Origin: an uncultured Alistipes sp.
Lineage (GTDB): Bacteria; Bacteroidota; Bacteroidia; Bacteroidales; Rikenellaceae
NCBI GenBank assembly: GCA_900552955.1
Contig: USBO01000024.1
Coordinates: 1-16,811, forward strand
Direction of reading: 5' to 3'
Length of the DNA: 16,811 bases
Positions within the stretch are counted from its first letter, which is position 1, and each line of letters begins with the position of its first letter. Shown piece by piece: positions 6,050 to 13,495 of the stretch. The position numbers were made by a program, and so were the translations under genes. The notes beneath the pieces were generated by a model, which was not told the origin of the DNA, did not search any database, and saw nothing but the letters and a program-made list of their open reading frames with translations.

Positions 6050-7282
6050 CTATTTATCGTTCTGCTTGAACAGACCGAGCGTATGGCCCATGCGCACCTC
6101 CTTGGTTTCGAGGTAGTGTTCGTTGTACTTGTTAGGGGCGATGACGATCGGTACGATCTCGTCGATGTGCAGCCCGTAGCCCTCGAGTCCGGCACGTTTG
6201 AGCGGGTTGTTGGTCATCAGACGCATGTGCTTGATGCCCAGCTCGCGGATGATGCCGGCGCCCACGCCGTAGTCGCGTTCGTCGACGCGGAACCCGAGAC
6301 GGAGGTTGGCTTCGGCGGTATCGAGACCCTGATCCTGCAACTGGTACGCCTTGATCTTGTTGCACAGGCCGATGCCGCGGCCTTCCTGATTGAGGTAGAC
6401 CAGCGCGCCCTTGCCTTCGCGTTCGATCATGCTCATCGCTTCGTGGAGCTGCTCGCCGCAGTCGCAGCGGTACGAGCCGAAGATGTCGCCCGTGACGCAC
6501 GACGAGTGCATGCGGATCAGTACGGGTTCATCCTCCGTCCACTCGCCTTTGGTCAGCGCTACGTGTTCCAGCCCGTTGCTTTTCTGACGGAAGGGCGTCA
6601 GACGGAACATTCCCCACTTGGTCGGCATGTCGACTGTCACGCCGCGCTCGATGATCGACTCTTCGCGCAGGCGATAGGCGATCAGGTCGGCGATGGAGAC
6701 GATTTTGAGGTCGAACCGCTTCGCCACTTCGAGCAACTGCGGCAGGCGGGCCATCGTGCCGTCCTCGTTCATGATCTCGATCAGCGCTCCGCAGGGCTGC
6801 AGACCGGCCAGACGGGCCAGGTCGACGGCAGCTTCGGTGTGACCCGGGCGGCGCAGCACGCCCTTCTCGCGGGCGCGCAGGGGGTTGATGTGGCCCGGAC
6901 GTCCCAGATCCGACGGACGGGTGGCAGGATCGGCCAGCGCACGGATCGTGGCGGCGCGGTCGTGGATCGAGACGCCGGTGGTGCACCCCTGCCCCAGCAG
7001 GTCGACCGTCACGGTGAAGGGCGTGCCCAGCAGCGAGGTATTGTTCTCCTCCATCATGTTGAGTTCCAGTTCGGCGCACCGCGATTCGGAAATCGGAGCG
7101 CAGAGCACGCCGCGGCCGTTGGAGAGCATGAAGTTGACGATTTCGGGGGTGATCTTCTCTCCGGCGACGATGAAGTCGCCTTCGTTCTCGCGGTCTTCGT
7201 CGTCGACGACGATCACGATCCTGCCCTCGCGGAAATCCTCGATGGCCTCCTCGATCGTATTGAAAATAGCGTTTGTAGCCAT
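6050..7282 (-). CDS. ribBA: Bifunctional 3,4-dihydroxy-2-butanone-4-phosphate synthase / GTP cyclohydrolase II
   Basis: The 410-residue fusion makes both precursors of riboflavin. Residues 1 to about 205 are the RibB domain, with the acidic metal/substrate loop DDEDRENEGDF (27-37) and RPGHTEAAVDLARLAG (145-160). Residues from about 213 are the RibA domain. HSSCVTGDIFGSYRCDCGEQL carries the zinc cysteines 262, 273 and 275, and NQEGRGIGL and MTNNPLK are the downstream GTP cyclohydrolase II motifs. Both active sites look intact. It starts four bases past the preceding stop, so it depends on the promoter at 9641 or one inside the run. No FMN-riboswitch-like leader fits in the space. Other riboflavin genes are not in the window. 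Confidence 0.97.
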   Translation of the reverse strand: MATNAIFNTIEEAIEDFREGRIVIVVDDEDRENEGDFIVAGEKITPEIVNFMLSNGRGVLCAPISESRCAELELNMMEENNTSLLGTPFTVTVDLLGQGCTTGVSIHDRAATIRALADPATRPSDLGRPGHINPLRAREKGVLRRPGHTEAAVDLARLAGLQPCGALIEIMNEDGTMARLPQLLEVAKRFDLKIVSIADLIAYRLREESIIERGVTVDMPTKWGMFRLTPFRQKSNGLEHVALTKGEWTEDEPVLIRMHSSCVTGDIFGSYRCDCGEQLHEAMSMIEREGKGALVYLNQEGRGIGLCNKIKAYQLQDQGLDTAEANLRLGFRVDERDYGVGAGIIRELGIKHMRLMTNNPLKRAGLEGYGLHIDEIVPIVIAPNKYNEHYLETKEVRMGHTLGLFKQNDK

Positions 7283-7285
7283 GTT

Positions 7286-8788
7286 TTATTTGTTTTGTTT
7301 GGGTTTGCGTTTGATTTTTCCGATGAGCGCCGACAGCCGTTTCGGTGTGCGGACGCCCCATCTCTCCTTATAGTGTTTGATGCGGCCGGCATACCAGTCG
7401 ATGTCGAGCAGCACGGAATCGTTAGTGGCTTTGTAGGTGAGATAAACGGCGATCGGCGCGAGGATGAACGACGAGAGCCACATGCCGTAGAAGGCTTCCC
7501 AGTTGCCCTCGCGCGCCGCTTTCTCGCCCGAGATGCTGATGATGTAATAGATGACGAAGAAGATCACCGAGATGACGATCGGTGTACCCAAGCCGCCTTT
7601 GCGGATGATGGCGCCCAGCGGCGCGCCGATCAGGAAGAAGATCATGATCGAGACGGGCAGCGAAATCTTGCGGTGCCACTCGATTTTGCTGCGGTAGAGC
7701 TGGTTGAGCGCCTCCTTCGCCGTCGATTCGTCGAACGAGAAGAGTCCGCGCGAGTTCTTGGCGTTGGCGCGGGCGATTTCCCACACTCGCTCCTTGTCAC
7801 GAATCCCGAGCCGCGCGATGGAGTCGGCGAGAGCGATATCGCGGAATCCGCTCTTGTCGATGCGTGCGCTGTCGGGCAGCGCCAGCACTTGATTGTCGTG
7901 CGAGAAGATCTGCTCCCGGAGCAGCGGCTCGTAGGAGCGCGTGGTCGCCGTGTTCACGGTCAGCTCCAGCGAGTCGATGGAGCGATCGAGCTGCGCGATG
8001 TTCTTGGTCGTGCTCTGGTTGGAAAAGTTGGCGTCCGAGCGCTCGAAGCCGAACCCCTCCATCGGAATGACGCCGTCCTGTTTCTCGAAGATATGGTGGC
8101 GCAGCGCGCTCTTGTTGTACCATTGGTAGTTGCGCGTCTGCTCGTAGGTCTCGCCGTTGAAGAGCGTGACGAGCAGGTATTTCTTGTCGTCCGACAGGCG
8201 GATGTAGCCCGAGTCGGCCACCGTGGTGGTCATGTTGCCGCTGACGTTGCGGTTGTCGTAGATCAGCACGTCGCGCAGCAGGTGGGTCTTGGGATCCTGC
8301 CTGCCGACGCGGATGCTCATGTCCTCGATGCCGTTGAAGAAGAGACCGTCCTGAAACTCGATGACCTGTTTCTGCTGGCGGATGTCGTAGAGGATGCTGA
8401 GCATCTTTTTGTTGGCGTAGGGCACCAGATTGTTCACCACGAAGAAGCTGCCCACGGCGATGATGCCCACGACGATGATGAGCGGCTTGAGGATTTTGGG
8501 CAGCGACATGCCCGCCGACTTCATCGCCAGCAGTTCGTAGTTCTCGCCCAGATTGCCCAGCGTCATGATCGCCGCCAGCAACATGGCCAGCGGCAGTCCC
8601 ATCGGGATCATGTTGGCCATGGCGTAGCTCATCAGCTCGATGATGACGCCGGCGTCGAGCCCCTTGCCCACCAGCTCGTCGATGTAGCGCCAAATGAAGT
8701 TCATCATCAGGACGAACATCACGATGAAGAAGGTCAGGAACATCGGTCCCAGATACGCCTTCAGTACGAGCTTGTGAATCGTTTTCAT
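7286..8788 (-). CDS. LptF/LptG (YjgP/YjgQ) family permease
   Basis: This 500-residue inner-membrane protein belongs to the LptF/LptG family, whose members extract lipopolysaccharide from the inner membrane with the ATPase LptB. Three membrane helices lie in the first 130 residues (FLTFFIVMFVLMMNFIW, a second around MIPMGLPLAMLLAAIMTLG, and ILKPLIIVVGIIAVGSFFVV). A soluble periplasmic part follows (about 125-390), then three C-terminal helices beginning at ISLPVSIMIFFLIGAPLGAIIR. ELLAMKSAGMSLPKILKPL is the conserved cytoplasmic coupling motif. It is longer than the roughly 360-residue enterobacterial proteins, the extra length lying in the periplasmic section. The ATG at 8788 overlaps the metal permease stop as ATGA, which decides the start. 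LptB and the second permease are elsewhere, and I cannot tell LptF from LptG. Confidence 0.9.
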   Translation of the reverse strand: MKTIHKLVLKAYLGPMFLTFFIVMFVLMMNFIWRYIDELVGKGLDAGVIIELMSYAMANMIPMGLPLAMLLAAIMTLGNLGENYELLAMKSAGMSLPKILKPLIIVVGIIAVGSFFVVNNLVPYANKKMLSILYDIRQQKQVIEFQDGLFFNGIEDMSIRVGRQDPKTHLLRDVLIYDNRNVSGNMTTTVADSGYIRLSDDKKYLLVTLFNGETYEQTRNYQWYNKSALRHHIFEKQDGVIPMEGFGFERSDANFSNQSTTKNIAQLDRSIDSLELTVNTATTRSYEPLLREQIFSHDNQVLALPDSARIDKSGFRDIALADSIARLGIRDKERVWEIARANAKNSRGLFSFDESTAKEALNQLYRSKIEWHRKISLPVSIMIFFLIGAPLGAIIRKGGLGTPIVISVIFFVIYYIISISGEKAAREGNWEAFYGMWLSSFILAPIAVYLTYKATNDSVLLDIDWYAGRIKHYKERWGVRTPKRLSALIGKIKRKPKQNK

Positions 8789-9621
8789 CCGTGGCGGGTT
8801 TTGACTCTCTTGGTCTGCAAAGATAATAGTTTTGCCACAATAAGCGAAGCCGTGAGGACAAATATTATGGCCACGCCCGAGGGCAGTTCCCACCGGTAGC
8901 TGATCGCCAGTCCGGCTGCGCCGCTCAGGGCTCCGAGCGCGGCCGCGCCGGCGGTGATGGTGCGGAAGGATTTCGTGAGCAGGTTCATCGCCACGGCCGG
9001 AACGGTCATCAGCGAGAGGAGCAGCACGATGCCCATGACTCGGATCGCCAGTACGATGGTGACGGCCGTGAGGGCCGCCATGAGGTAGGAGACGCGCTGC
9101 GTGGCGATCCCCTGGCTGCGGGCGAATTCGCGGTCGAAGGCGATGTACATCACCGGCCGCAGCCACAGCGCTGCGCCGGCGACGAGCAGTACCGTGAGCA
9201 CGGCCAGCGCCGCGACGTCGGCCCGCGTGACGGTCACGATGCTGCCGAACAGGTAGTTGGCCAGATCGCCCGACGTATAGCCCGGGCGCAGGCTCATGAA
9301 GAGCACGCCGAGCGCCATGCCCACCGACCAGATGATGCCGATGGCCGAATCCTCGCGGATGCGCCCCCGATCGCCCGCCCACTCAATGCCGAGCGCCGAG
9401 AGGACGGCGAAGGCGAGCGCCCCGACGATGGGGTTCTGCCCCAGGTAGAAAGCGAGGCCCAGTCCGCCGAACGACGCATGAGTGATGCCGCCCGCAAGGA
9501 ACACCGTGCGGCGGCAGACGACGTACGTCCCCACGATTCCGCAGGCCACGCCCGCGAGGAGCGAGGCCATGAGTGCGTTGTGCAGGTAGGCGTAGCGGGC
9601 GATAGCGTAGAAGAACTCCAT
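8785..9621 (-). CDS. Metal ABC transporter permease (ZnuB/MntB family)
   Basis: The 278-residue product is a polytopic inner-membrane permease with about eight hydrophobic segments. Family signatures include LLAGVACGIVGTYVVCRR near the N terminus, HASFGGLGLAFYLG (the TH(A/S)FGG-type motif), DREFARSQGI before the coupling region, and RVMGIVLLLSLMTVPAVAMNLL. This is the ABC-3 family that imports zinc, manganese or iron. No ATP-binding or solute-binding subunit lies next to it in the window. It is the first gene of the minus-strand run, with a -7 box upstream (9641-9648), and is translationally coupled (ATGA) to the LptF/LptG permease. The metal cannot be told from the sequence. Confidence 0.92.
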   Translation of the reverse strand: MEFFYAIARYAYLHNALMASLLAGVACGIVGTYVVCRRTVFLAGGITHASFGGLGLAFYLGQNPIVGALAFAVLSALGIEWAGDRGRIREDSAIGIIWSVGMALGVLFMSLRPGYTSGDLANYLFGSIVTVTRADVAALAVLTVLLVAGAALWLRPVMYIAFDREFARSQGIATQRVSYLMAALTAVTIVLAIRVMGIVLLLSLMTVPAVAMNLLTKSFRTITAGAAALGALSGAAGLAISYRWELPSGVAIIFVLTASLIVAKLLSLQTKRVKTRHG

Positions 9622-9640
9622 AGTTGCCGATAAACGAACG

Positions 9641-9648
9641 CAAATTTA
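9641..9648 (-). promoter_or_regulatory. Candidate -7 box for the permease-lptFG-ribBA-fmt run
   Basis: The minus strand reads TAAATTTG, a perfect TAnnTTTG, 19 bases upstream of the permease ATG at 9621. A -33 TTTG is not seen at the right spacing. No inverted repeat resembling a Zur or Fur site was recognised in the 92-base gap. Confidence 0.45.
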
Positions 9649-9680
9649 CGGTTTTTATTCGACTTTCGAACGCTTTTTTG

Positions 9681-9688
9681 TAATTTCG
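9681..9688 (+). promoter_or_regulatory. Weak candidate -7 box for mtaB
   Basis: TAATTTCG differs from TAnnTTTG at one base and lies 25 bases before the mtaB ATG. No clear -33 element accompanies it. Confidence 0.25.
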
Positions 9689-9713
9689 CCGGCGAGAAAA
9701 ACGAATTACGAAG

Positions 9714-11036
9714 ATGCCGGAACGACGCGTCAGTTTTCATACGCTGGGCTGCAAGCTCAACTTTTCGGAGAGCTCCACGCTTGCCCGCCAGTTCGCCGAG
9801 GGCGGTTTCGTGCGGGTGCCGCCGACGGCCGAGGCCGATATCTGCGTCATCAACAGCTGCTCGGTGACCGAACACGCCGACAAGAAGTGCCGCAACCTCA
9901 TCCGCAAGCTCCACCGGCGCAATCCCGAGGCGATCATCGCCGTGACGGGGTGCTACGCTCAGCTCAAACCGCAGGAGATTGCTGCGATTGACGGCGTGGA
10001 CATCGTGCTGAGCAACAATGATAAGGGGGATTTATATCAACGGGTGCTCGAATTGGGCGCCAAGGGGCGGAAGATCGTGACTTCCTGCACGACCGACGAG
10101 CTCACCCGTTTCTTCGCCGCTTTCTCGAGCGGCGACCGCACGCGCGCCTTCCTCAAGGTGCAGGACGGCTGCGACTACTGCTGCTCCTACTGCACGATCC
10201 ACTATGCGCGCGGCGCGAGCCGCAACCTGCCGATCGCCGAGGCGGTGGCCGAGGCGCGCCGCATCGCCGAGGGGGGGCAGCGCGAGATCGTCATCACGGG
10301 GGTCAACACCGGCGATTTCGGCCGCACGACGGGCGAGCGCTTCATCGACCTGCTGCGGGCGCTCGACGGCGTGGACGGGATCGGGAGATACCGGATTTCG
10401 TCGATCGAACCCAACCTGTTAACCGACGAGATCATAGACTTTTGCGCCGATTCACCTAAATTCCAGCATCACTTCCATATCCCGTTGCAGAGCGGTTCGG
10501 ACCGGATTCTGGGTCTGATGCGCCGGCGCTATACTACGGCACGCTTCGCCGAGCGGATCGCCGCCGTGCGCCGCCGGATGCCCGACGCGTTCATCGGCAT
10601 CGACGTGATCGTGGGCTTTCCGGGCGAGACGGAGGCCGATTTCCGCACGACGCATGACTTCCTGGAGCGGCTCGCTCCGTCGTTCCTCCATATTTTTCCC
10701 TTCTCGGAGCGGGCCGGCACTCCGGCCGTGGCGTTGCCCGACAAGGTGCAGCCGGCGGTGGCCGCCGAACGGGTGAAGCGGCTCGAGGCGCTCTGCCGGC
10801 GGCTGCACGGCGATTTCTGCCGCCGTGCGGAGGGCACCGAGTCGACGGTGCTGTTCGAGAGCACGATGCGCGGCGGGATGATGTTCGGCTTCACGGGCAA
10901 CTACATCCGCGTGAAGGCCCCCTACGAGTGTGCGTTCATCAATCGTATCTGCCGCGTCAGGCTGGGCGCGATGGACGCGGCGCACGACCTCGAGGGAGAG
11001 ATCGTGCGCGATGACGGCGGATCGGCGCTTTTTTAG
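9714..11036 (+). CDS. mtaB: tRNA (t6A37) methylthiotransferase MtaB
   Basis: This 440-residue radical SAM enzyme adds a methylthio group to t6A at position 37 of tRNAs that read ANN codons. The N-terminal MTTase domain carries its [4Fe-4S] cysteines at Cys13 (TLGCKLN), Cys49 (INSCSVT) and Cys80 (VTGCYAQ). The radical SAM motif CxxxCxxC is Cys153, Cys157 and Cys160 in QDGCDYCCSYCTIHYARG. A TRAM-like C-terminal region begins near residue 370. TLGCKLN, rather than the TYGCQMN of MiaB, favours MtaB over MiaB. It is divergent from the metal permease and separated from the next plus-strand unit by 177 bases with their own promoters, so it is probably a single-gene transcript. Confidence 0.95.
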   Translation: MPERRVSFHTLGCKLNFSESSTLARQFAEGGFVRVPPTAEADICVINSCSVTEHADKKCRNLIRKLHRRNPEAIIAVTGCYAQLKPQEIAAIDGVDIVLSNNDKGDLYQRVLELGAKGRKIVTSCTTDELTRFFAAFSSGDRTRAFLKVQDGCDYCCSYCTIHYARGASRNLPIAEAVAEARRIAEGGQREIVITGVNTGDFGRTTGERFIDLLRALDGVDGIGRYRISSIEPNLLTDEIIDFCADSPKFQHHFHIPLQSGSDRILGLMRRRYTTARFAERIAAVRRRMPDAFIGIDVIVGFPGETEADFRTTHDFLERLAPSFLHIFPFSERAGTPAVALPDKVQPAVAAERVKRLEALCRRLHGDFCRRAEGTESTVLFESTMRGGMMFGFTGNYIRVKAPYECAFINRICRVRLGAMDAAHDLEGEIVRDDGGSALF

Positions 11037-11084
11037 CGTGTTTTATCATTGACGATTCTCCGTTCCGGCATAATCAATGTGAAG

Positions 11085-11116
11085 TTTGCTTTTGCGATCG
11101 ACTTTTCGTACCTTTG
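11085..11116 (+). promoter_or_regulatory. Promoter P1 of the sensor-TrkH-SPOR operon
   Basis: TTTG at 11085-11088, a 20-base spacer and TACCTTTG at 11109-11116 match the Bacteroidota promoter exactly. It lies about 98 bases before the sensor ATG. Confidence 0.7.
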
Positions 11117-11150
11117 GCTTTGCCTTAGATACTCCGCTTCGGAAAAATGC

Positions 11151-11164
11151 AAGCAAGCTTGCTT
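11151..11164. repeat. Perfect 14-base palindrome between the tandem promoters
   Basis: AAGCAAGCTTGCTT is its own reverse complement and is flanked by A-rich sequence on the left and six T in all on the right. It overlaps the -33 end of P2, so it could be an operator, or a small intrinsic terminator for transcripts from P1. Confidence 0.5.
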
Positions 11165-11191
11165 TTTTCTCTCGGCTTATTCGTATCTTTG
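11159..11191 (+). promoter_or_regulatory. Promoter P2 of the sensor-TrkH-SPOR operon
   Basis: TTG at 11159-11161 and TATCTTTG at 11184-11191 (spacer 22) form a second, slightly less ideal promoter ending 22 bases before the ATG. TTCGTATCTTTGGCTT (11180-11195) repeats the P1 region (11105-11120) with one change, and both have TTGCTTTT at the -33 end (11086-11093, 11159-11166), so the promoter looks duplicated. Confidence 0.6.
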
Positions 11192-11213
11192 GCTTCTAAT
11201 TCTCGATGAAACG

Positions 11214-12053
11214 ATGATTGGTATCCGCAAACGGGTGTTGGTGAGTTTTCTCAGCGTCGTGGCGCTGCTCTTTTTCGCAGGGCTCGTCTCGTTGTTCGAA
11301 CTGCGGCGCGTGAGCTCCGACACGGAGGAGATTCTGCGTGCCAGCGAGCGCAATCTGGGGCTTGCGAAGGACATGCTCGATGCCGCGGCGCGGCAGAACA
11401 AGGCCGTGGTGCACAGCATCGTGTTCCGGCAGCGCGATTACGACACGGTGCTGCTGGCGAGTATCGCCGAGATGGCCCGCACGCTGGACGTCATCCGCGA
11501 GGAGGCCGTCGAGCGGGCCTATCTCGACACGCTTTCGGCTTCGGCGGCGAGCGTCCAGCACCTCGCGCAGGAGTTTCTGCGTCTTCAGACGCAGGGCCGG
11601 TCGACGCCTGCGGGCAGCCGCGAGCTGCGCGGCGAGAGGGACACCCTTGCGGCGGATTCCGCGGCGATGGACTTCGACGGCGCCCGCTGGTATGCCGATG
11701 CTTATTCGAATGCCTACGACAGGCTGACCGGCTCGATCAAGAACTACATGATCTCGACCCAGAGTTCGTTGGCGCCGCGCACCGAACAGCTCAGACGCAA
11801 CGCCTACAGGGCAGTGACGCCGGTGCTGATCTCGCTGCTGGTGATGATCGCCATCGTGCTGATGCTCTACTATTTCGTCTCGGTCTATCTGGTGCGTCCG
11901 GTGCTGGCGATGAACAAAAGCCTGGGCGATTATCTGCGTTTCGGTCTGCCGTTCAAGATCAAGGCCGAGGTCCGGGATGAGGTGGCCGAACTCAAGGAGC
12001 GCATCGAAGATACGGTTCAGCTGGCCAAAAAGGCAAAACAGGAACAGCGATGA
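11214..12053 (+). CDS. Membrane sensor-like protein: four-helix-bundle periplasmic domain plus HAMP-like tail, no output domain
   Basis: The 279-residue product has a helix at about 9-29 (VLVSFLSVVALLFFAGLVSLF), a mainly helical extracytoplasmic domain (30-200), a second helix (201-225) and a cytoplasmic tail starting VRP at 227. This is the layout of MCP-type four-helix-bundle sensors followed by HAMP. The tail, ending near EVAELKERIEDTVQLAKKAK, resembles a degenerate HAMP or coiled coil and then stops: there is no kinase, cyclase or chemotaxis output domain. I start at 11214, after P2; a longer upstream reading would run through both promoters. Its stop overlaps the TrkH start as ATGA. By position it may sense the envelope or regulate TrkH (inference). 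No named function can be assigned. Confidence 0.75.
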   Translation: MIGIRKRVLVSFLSVVALLFFAGLVSLFELRRVSSDTEEILRASERNLGLAKDMLDAAARQNKAVVHSIVFRQRDYDTVLLASIAEMARTLDVIREEAVERAYLDTLSASAASVQHLAQEFLRLQTQGRSTPAGSRELRGERDTLAADSAAMDFDGARWYADAYSNAYDRLTGSIKNYMISTQSSLAPRTEQLRRNAYRAVTPVLISLLVMIAIVLMLYYFVSVYLVRPVLAMNKSLGDYLRFGLPFKIKAEVRDEVAELKERIEDTVQLAKKAKQEQR

Positions 12054-13495
12054 GACTGAGCGTCGTATTGCGATACGTGGGGATCATTCTGCTGGTCGTG
12101 GCGCTCTTCATGCTGCTGTCGGCCGGCGTGTCGCTGGCCAGCCATACCGATTCGGGCTACTATCCGCTGCTGCTCTCTTCGCTGCTGACGGCGCTGCTGG
12201 GGGCTTTCCCGCTCATCTTCGTCGACCGCGTGGAGCAGCTCAGCAGCAAGGAGGGCTACTGCATCGTCGTCGGATCCTGGATTCTGGCCAGCATCGTGGG
12301 GATGTTTCCCTACCTGATGTGGGGCGGCGAATTCTCGCTCATCAACGCGTGGTTCGAGAGCGTGTCGGGATATACGACCACCGGTGCCTCGATCCTGAAG
12401 GATATCGAGGCGCTGCCGCGCGGCCTGCTCTTCTGGCGGGCGTGTTCGACATGGCTGGGAGGCGTCGGCGTGGTGATGTTCGCGCTGCTGATCCTGCCCA
12501 CGCTGGGGACGAACAGGGCGCTGCTGACCAACGTCGAACTGTCGTCGATGGCCAAGCACAACTACCACTACAAAGCCACGATGATCGCGCAGATCCTGCT
12601 GTTCATCTACCTGGGACTGACGCTCTGCGTCACGCTGGCGCTGAAGCTGGCCGGCCTCAACTGGTTCGATTCGCTCACGCAGGGCATGTCGGTCGTTGCG
12701 ACGAGCGGCTTCAGCACCAAGAATGCCAGCATCGGCTATTTCGACAGCGTGGCCGTGGAGGTGATCCTTATCGTGACGATGCTGCTGGCCAGCATCCATT
12801 TCGGGGTGCTCTTCGCCACGCTGACCGGTCGCCGCAACAATATTTTCCGTTCGGAGGTGACGCGGTGGTATCTGTCGATCGTGGCGGTGGTAACGGCGGT
12901 GGTGACCGTGTCGCTCTATTCGAACGGTGTGTACGGCAATGTGGCGGAGTCGCTGCGTTACGCGGCTTTTCAGGTGGTGTCGCTGATCTCGACGACGGGA
13001 TTCGCCACGGCCGACACCGATGTGTGGCCGTCGACGGCCATCGCGCTGCTGATTTTCGTTTCGATCGTCTGCGGCTGCGCCGGTTCGACGACGGGCGGCA
13101 TCAAGACCGACCGCTTTCTGCTGGCAATAAAAAATTTACGGTTGCGTTTCTCTTTGCAGCAGCATCCCAATGCCGTCCTGCGCGTGCGTATCGACGGGAA
13201 TGTGCTCGATGACAAGATTGCCGCGACGGCGATGGTTTTCATCGTGGCCTATTTTCTGGCGCTGCTTGCGGGGACGGTCGTGGGGACGGTGTGCGGAGCG
13301 GATCTGGAGACGAGTTTCACTTCAGCCGTGGCCTGCATGGGCAATGTCGGGCCCGGGTTCGGGGCTGTCAGTTCGCTGGGAAACTATTCCGATCTGCCGA
13401 CCGTGATGAAGTTTTCGGATACGATGTTGATGTTGCTGGGCCGTCTGGAGATTTTCGGGCTGGTGCAGTTGTTTTTTCTTAAATGGTGGAGATGA
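12050..13495 (+). CDS. trkH: TrkH/KtrB family potassium transporter subunit
   Basis: This 481-residue inner-membrane protein is the K+-translocating subunit of a Trk/Ktr system. The four filter-like loops of the superfamily are visible: SGYTTTGAS (around 106-114), ATSGFST (around 216-222), STTGFAT (around 314-320) and GNVGPGFG (around 431-438). CAGSTTGGIKTDR, near 343-355, is another conserved block. A regulatory partner (TrkA/KtrA, with NAD-binding RCK domains) would be expected but is not in the window. The gene overlaps its neighbours at both ends by ATGA, so the sensor-like protein and the SPOR-like protein are translated with it. Length is normal for TrkH. TrkH versus KtrB is hard to separate by eye. 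Confidence 0.94.
   Translation: MRLSVVLRYVGIILLVVALFMLLSAGVSLASHTDSGYYPLLLSSLLTALLGAFPLIFVDRVEQLSSKEGYCIVVGSWILASIVGMFPYLMWGGEFSLINAWFESVSGYTTTGASILKDIEALPRGLLFWRACSTWLGGVGVVMFALLILPTLGTNRALLTNVELSSMAKHNYHYKATMIAQILLFIYLGLTLCVTLALKLAGLNWFDSLTQGMSVVATSGFSTKNASIGYFDSVAVEVILIVTMLLASIHFGVLFATLTGRRNNIFRSEVTRWYLSIVAVVTAVVTVSLYSNGVYGNVAESLRYAAFQVVSLISTTGFATADTDVWPSTAIALLIFVSIVCGCAGSTTGGIKTDRFLLAIKNLRLRFSLQQHPNAVLRVRIDGNVLDDKIAATAMVFIVAYFLALLAGTVVGTVCGADLETSFTSAVACMGNVGPGFGAVSSLGNYSDLPTVMKFSDTMLMLLGRLEIFGLVQLFFLKWWR

Noticed and set aside
6050..7290. FMN riboswitch upstream of ribBA
   Set aside because: Only three bases separate ribBA from the preceding gene, so there is no leader in which a riboswitch could sit.
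6083..8899. A 938-codon open frame on the plus strand
   Set aside because: It lies antisense to ribBA and the LptF/LptG gene, both of which have clear motifs; its residue mix (rich in Asp, Val, His, Arg) is typical of the antisense of GC-rich coding DNA.
11036..12053. Whether the sensor-like protein is a histidine kinase broken by a frameshift
   Set aside because: The reading frame ends in a normal ATGA overlap with trkH, leaving no room for a kinase domain in any frame.
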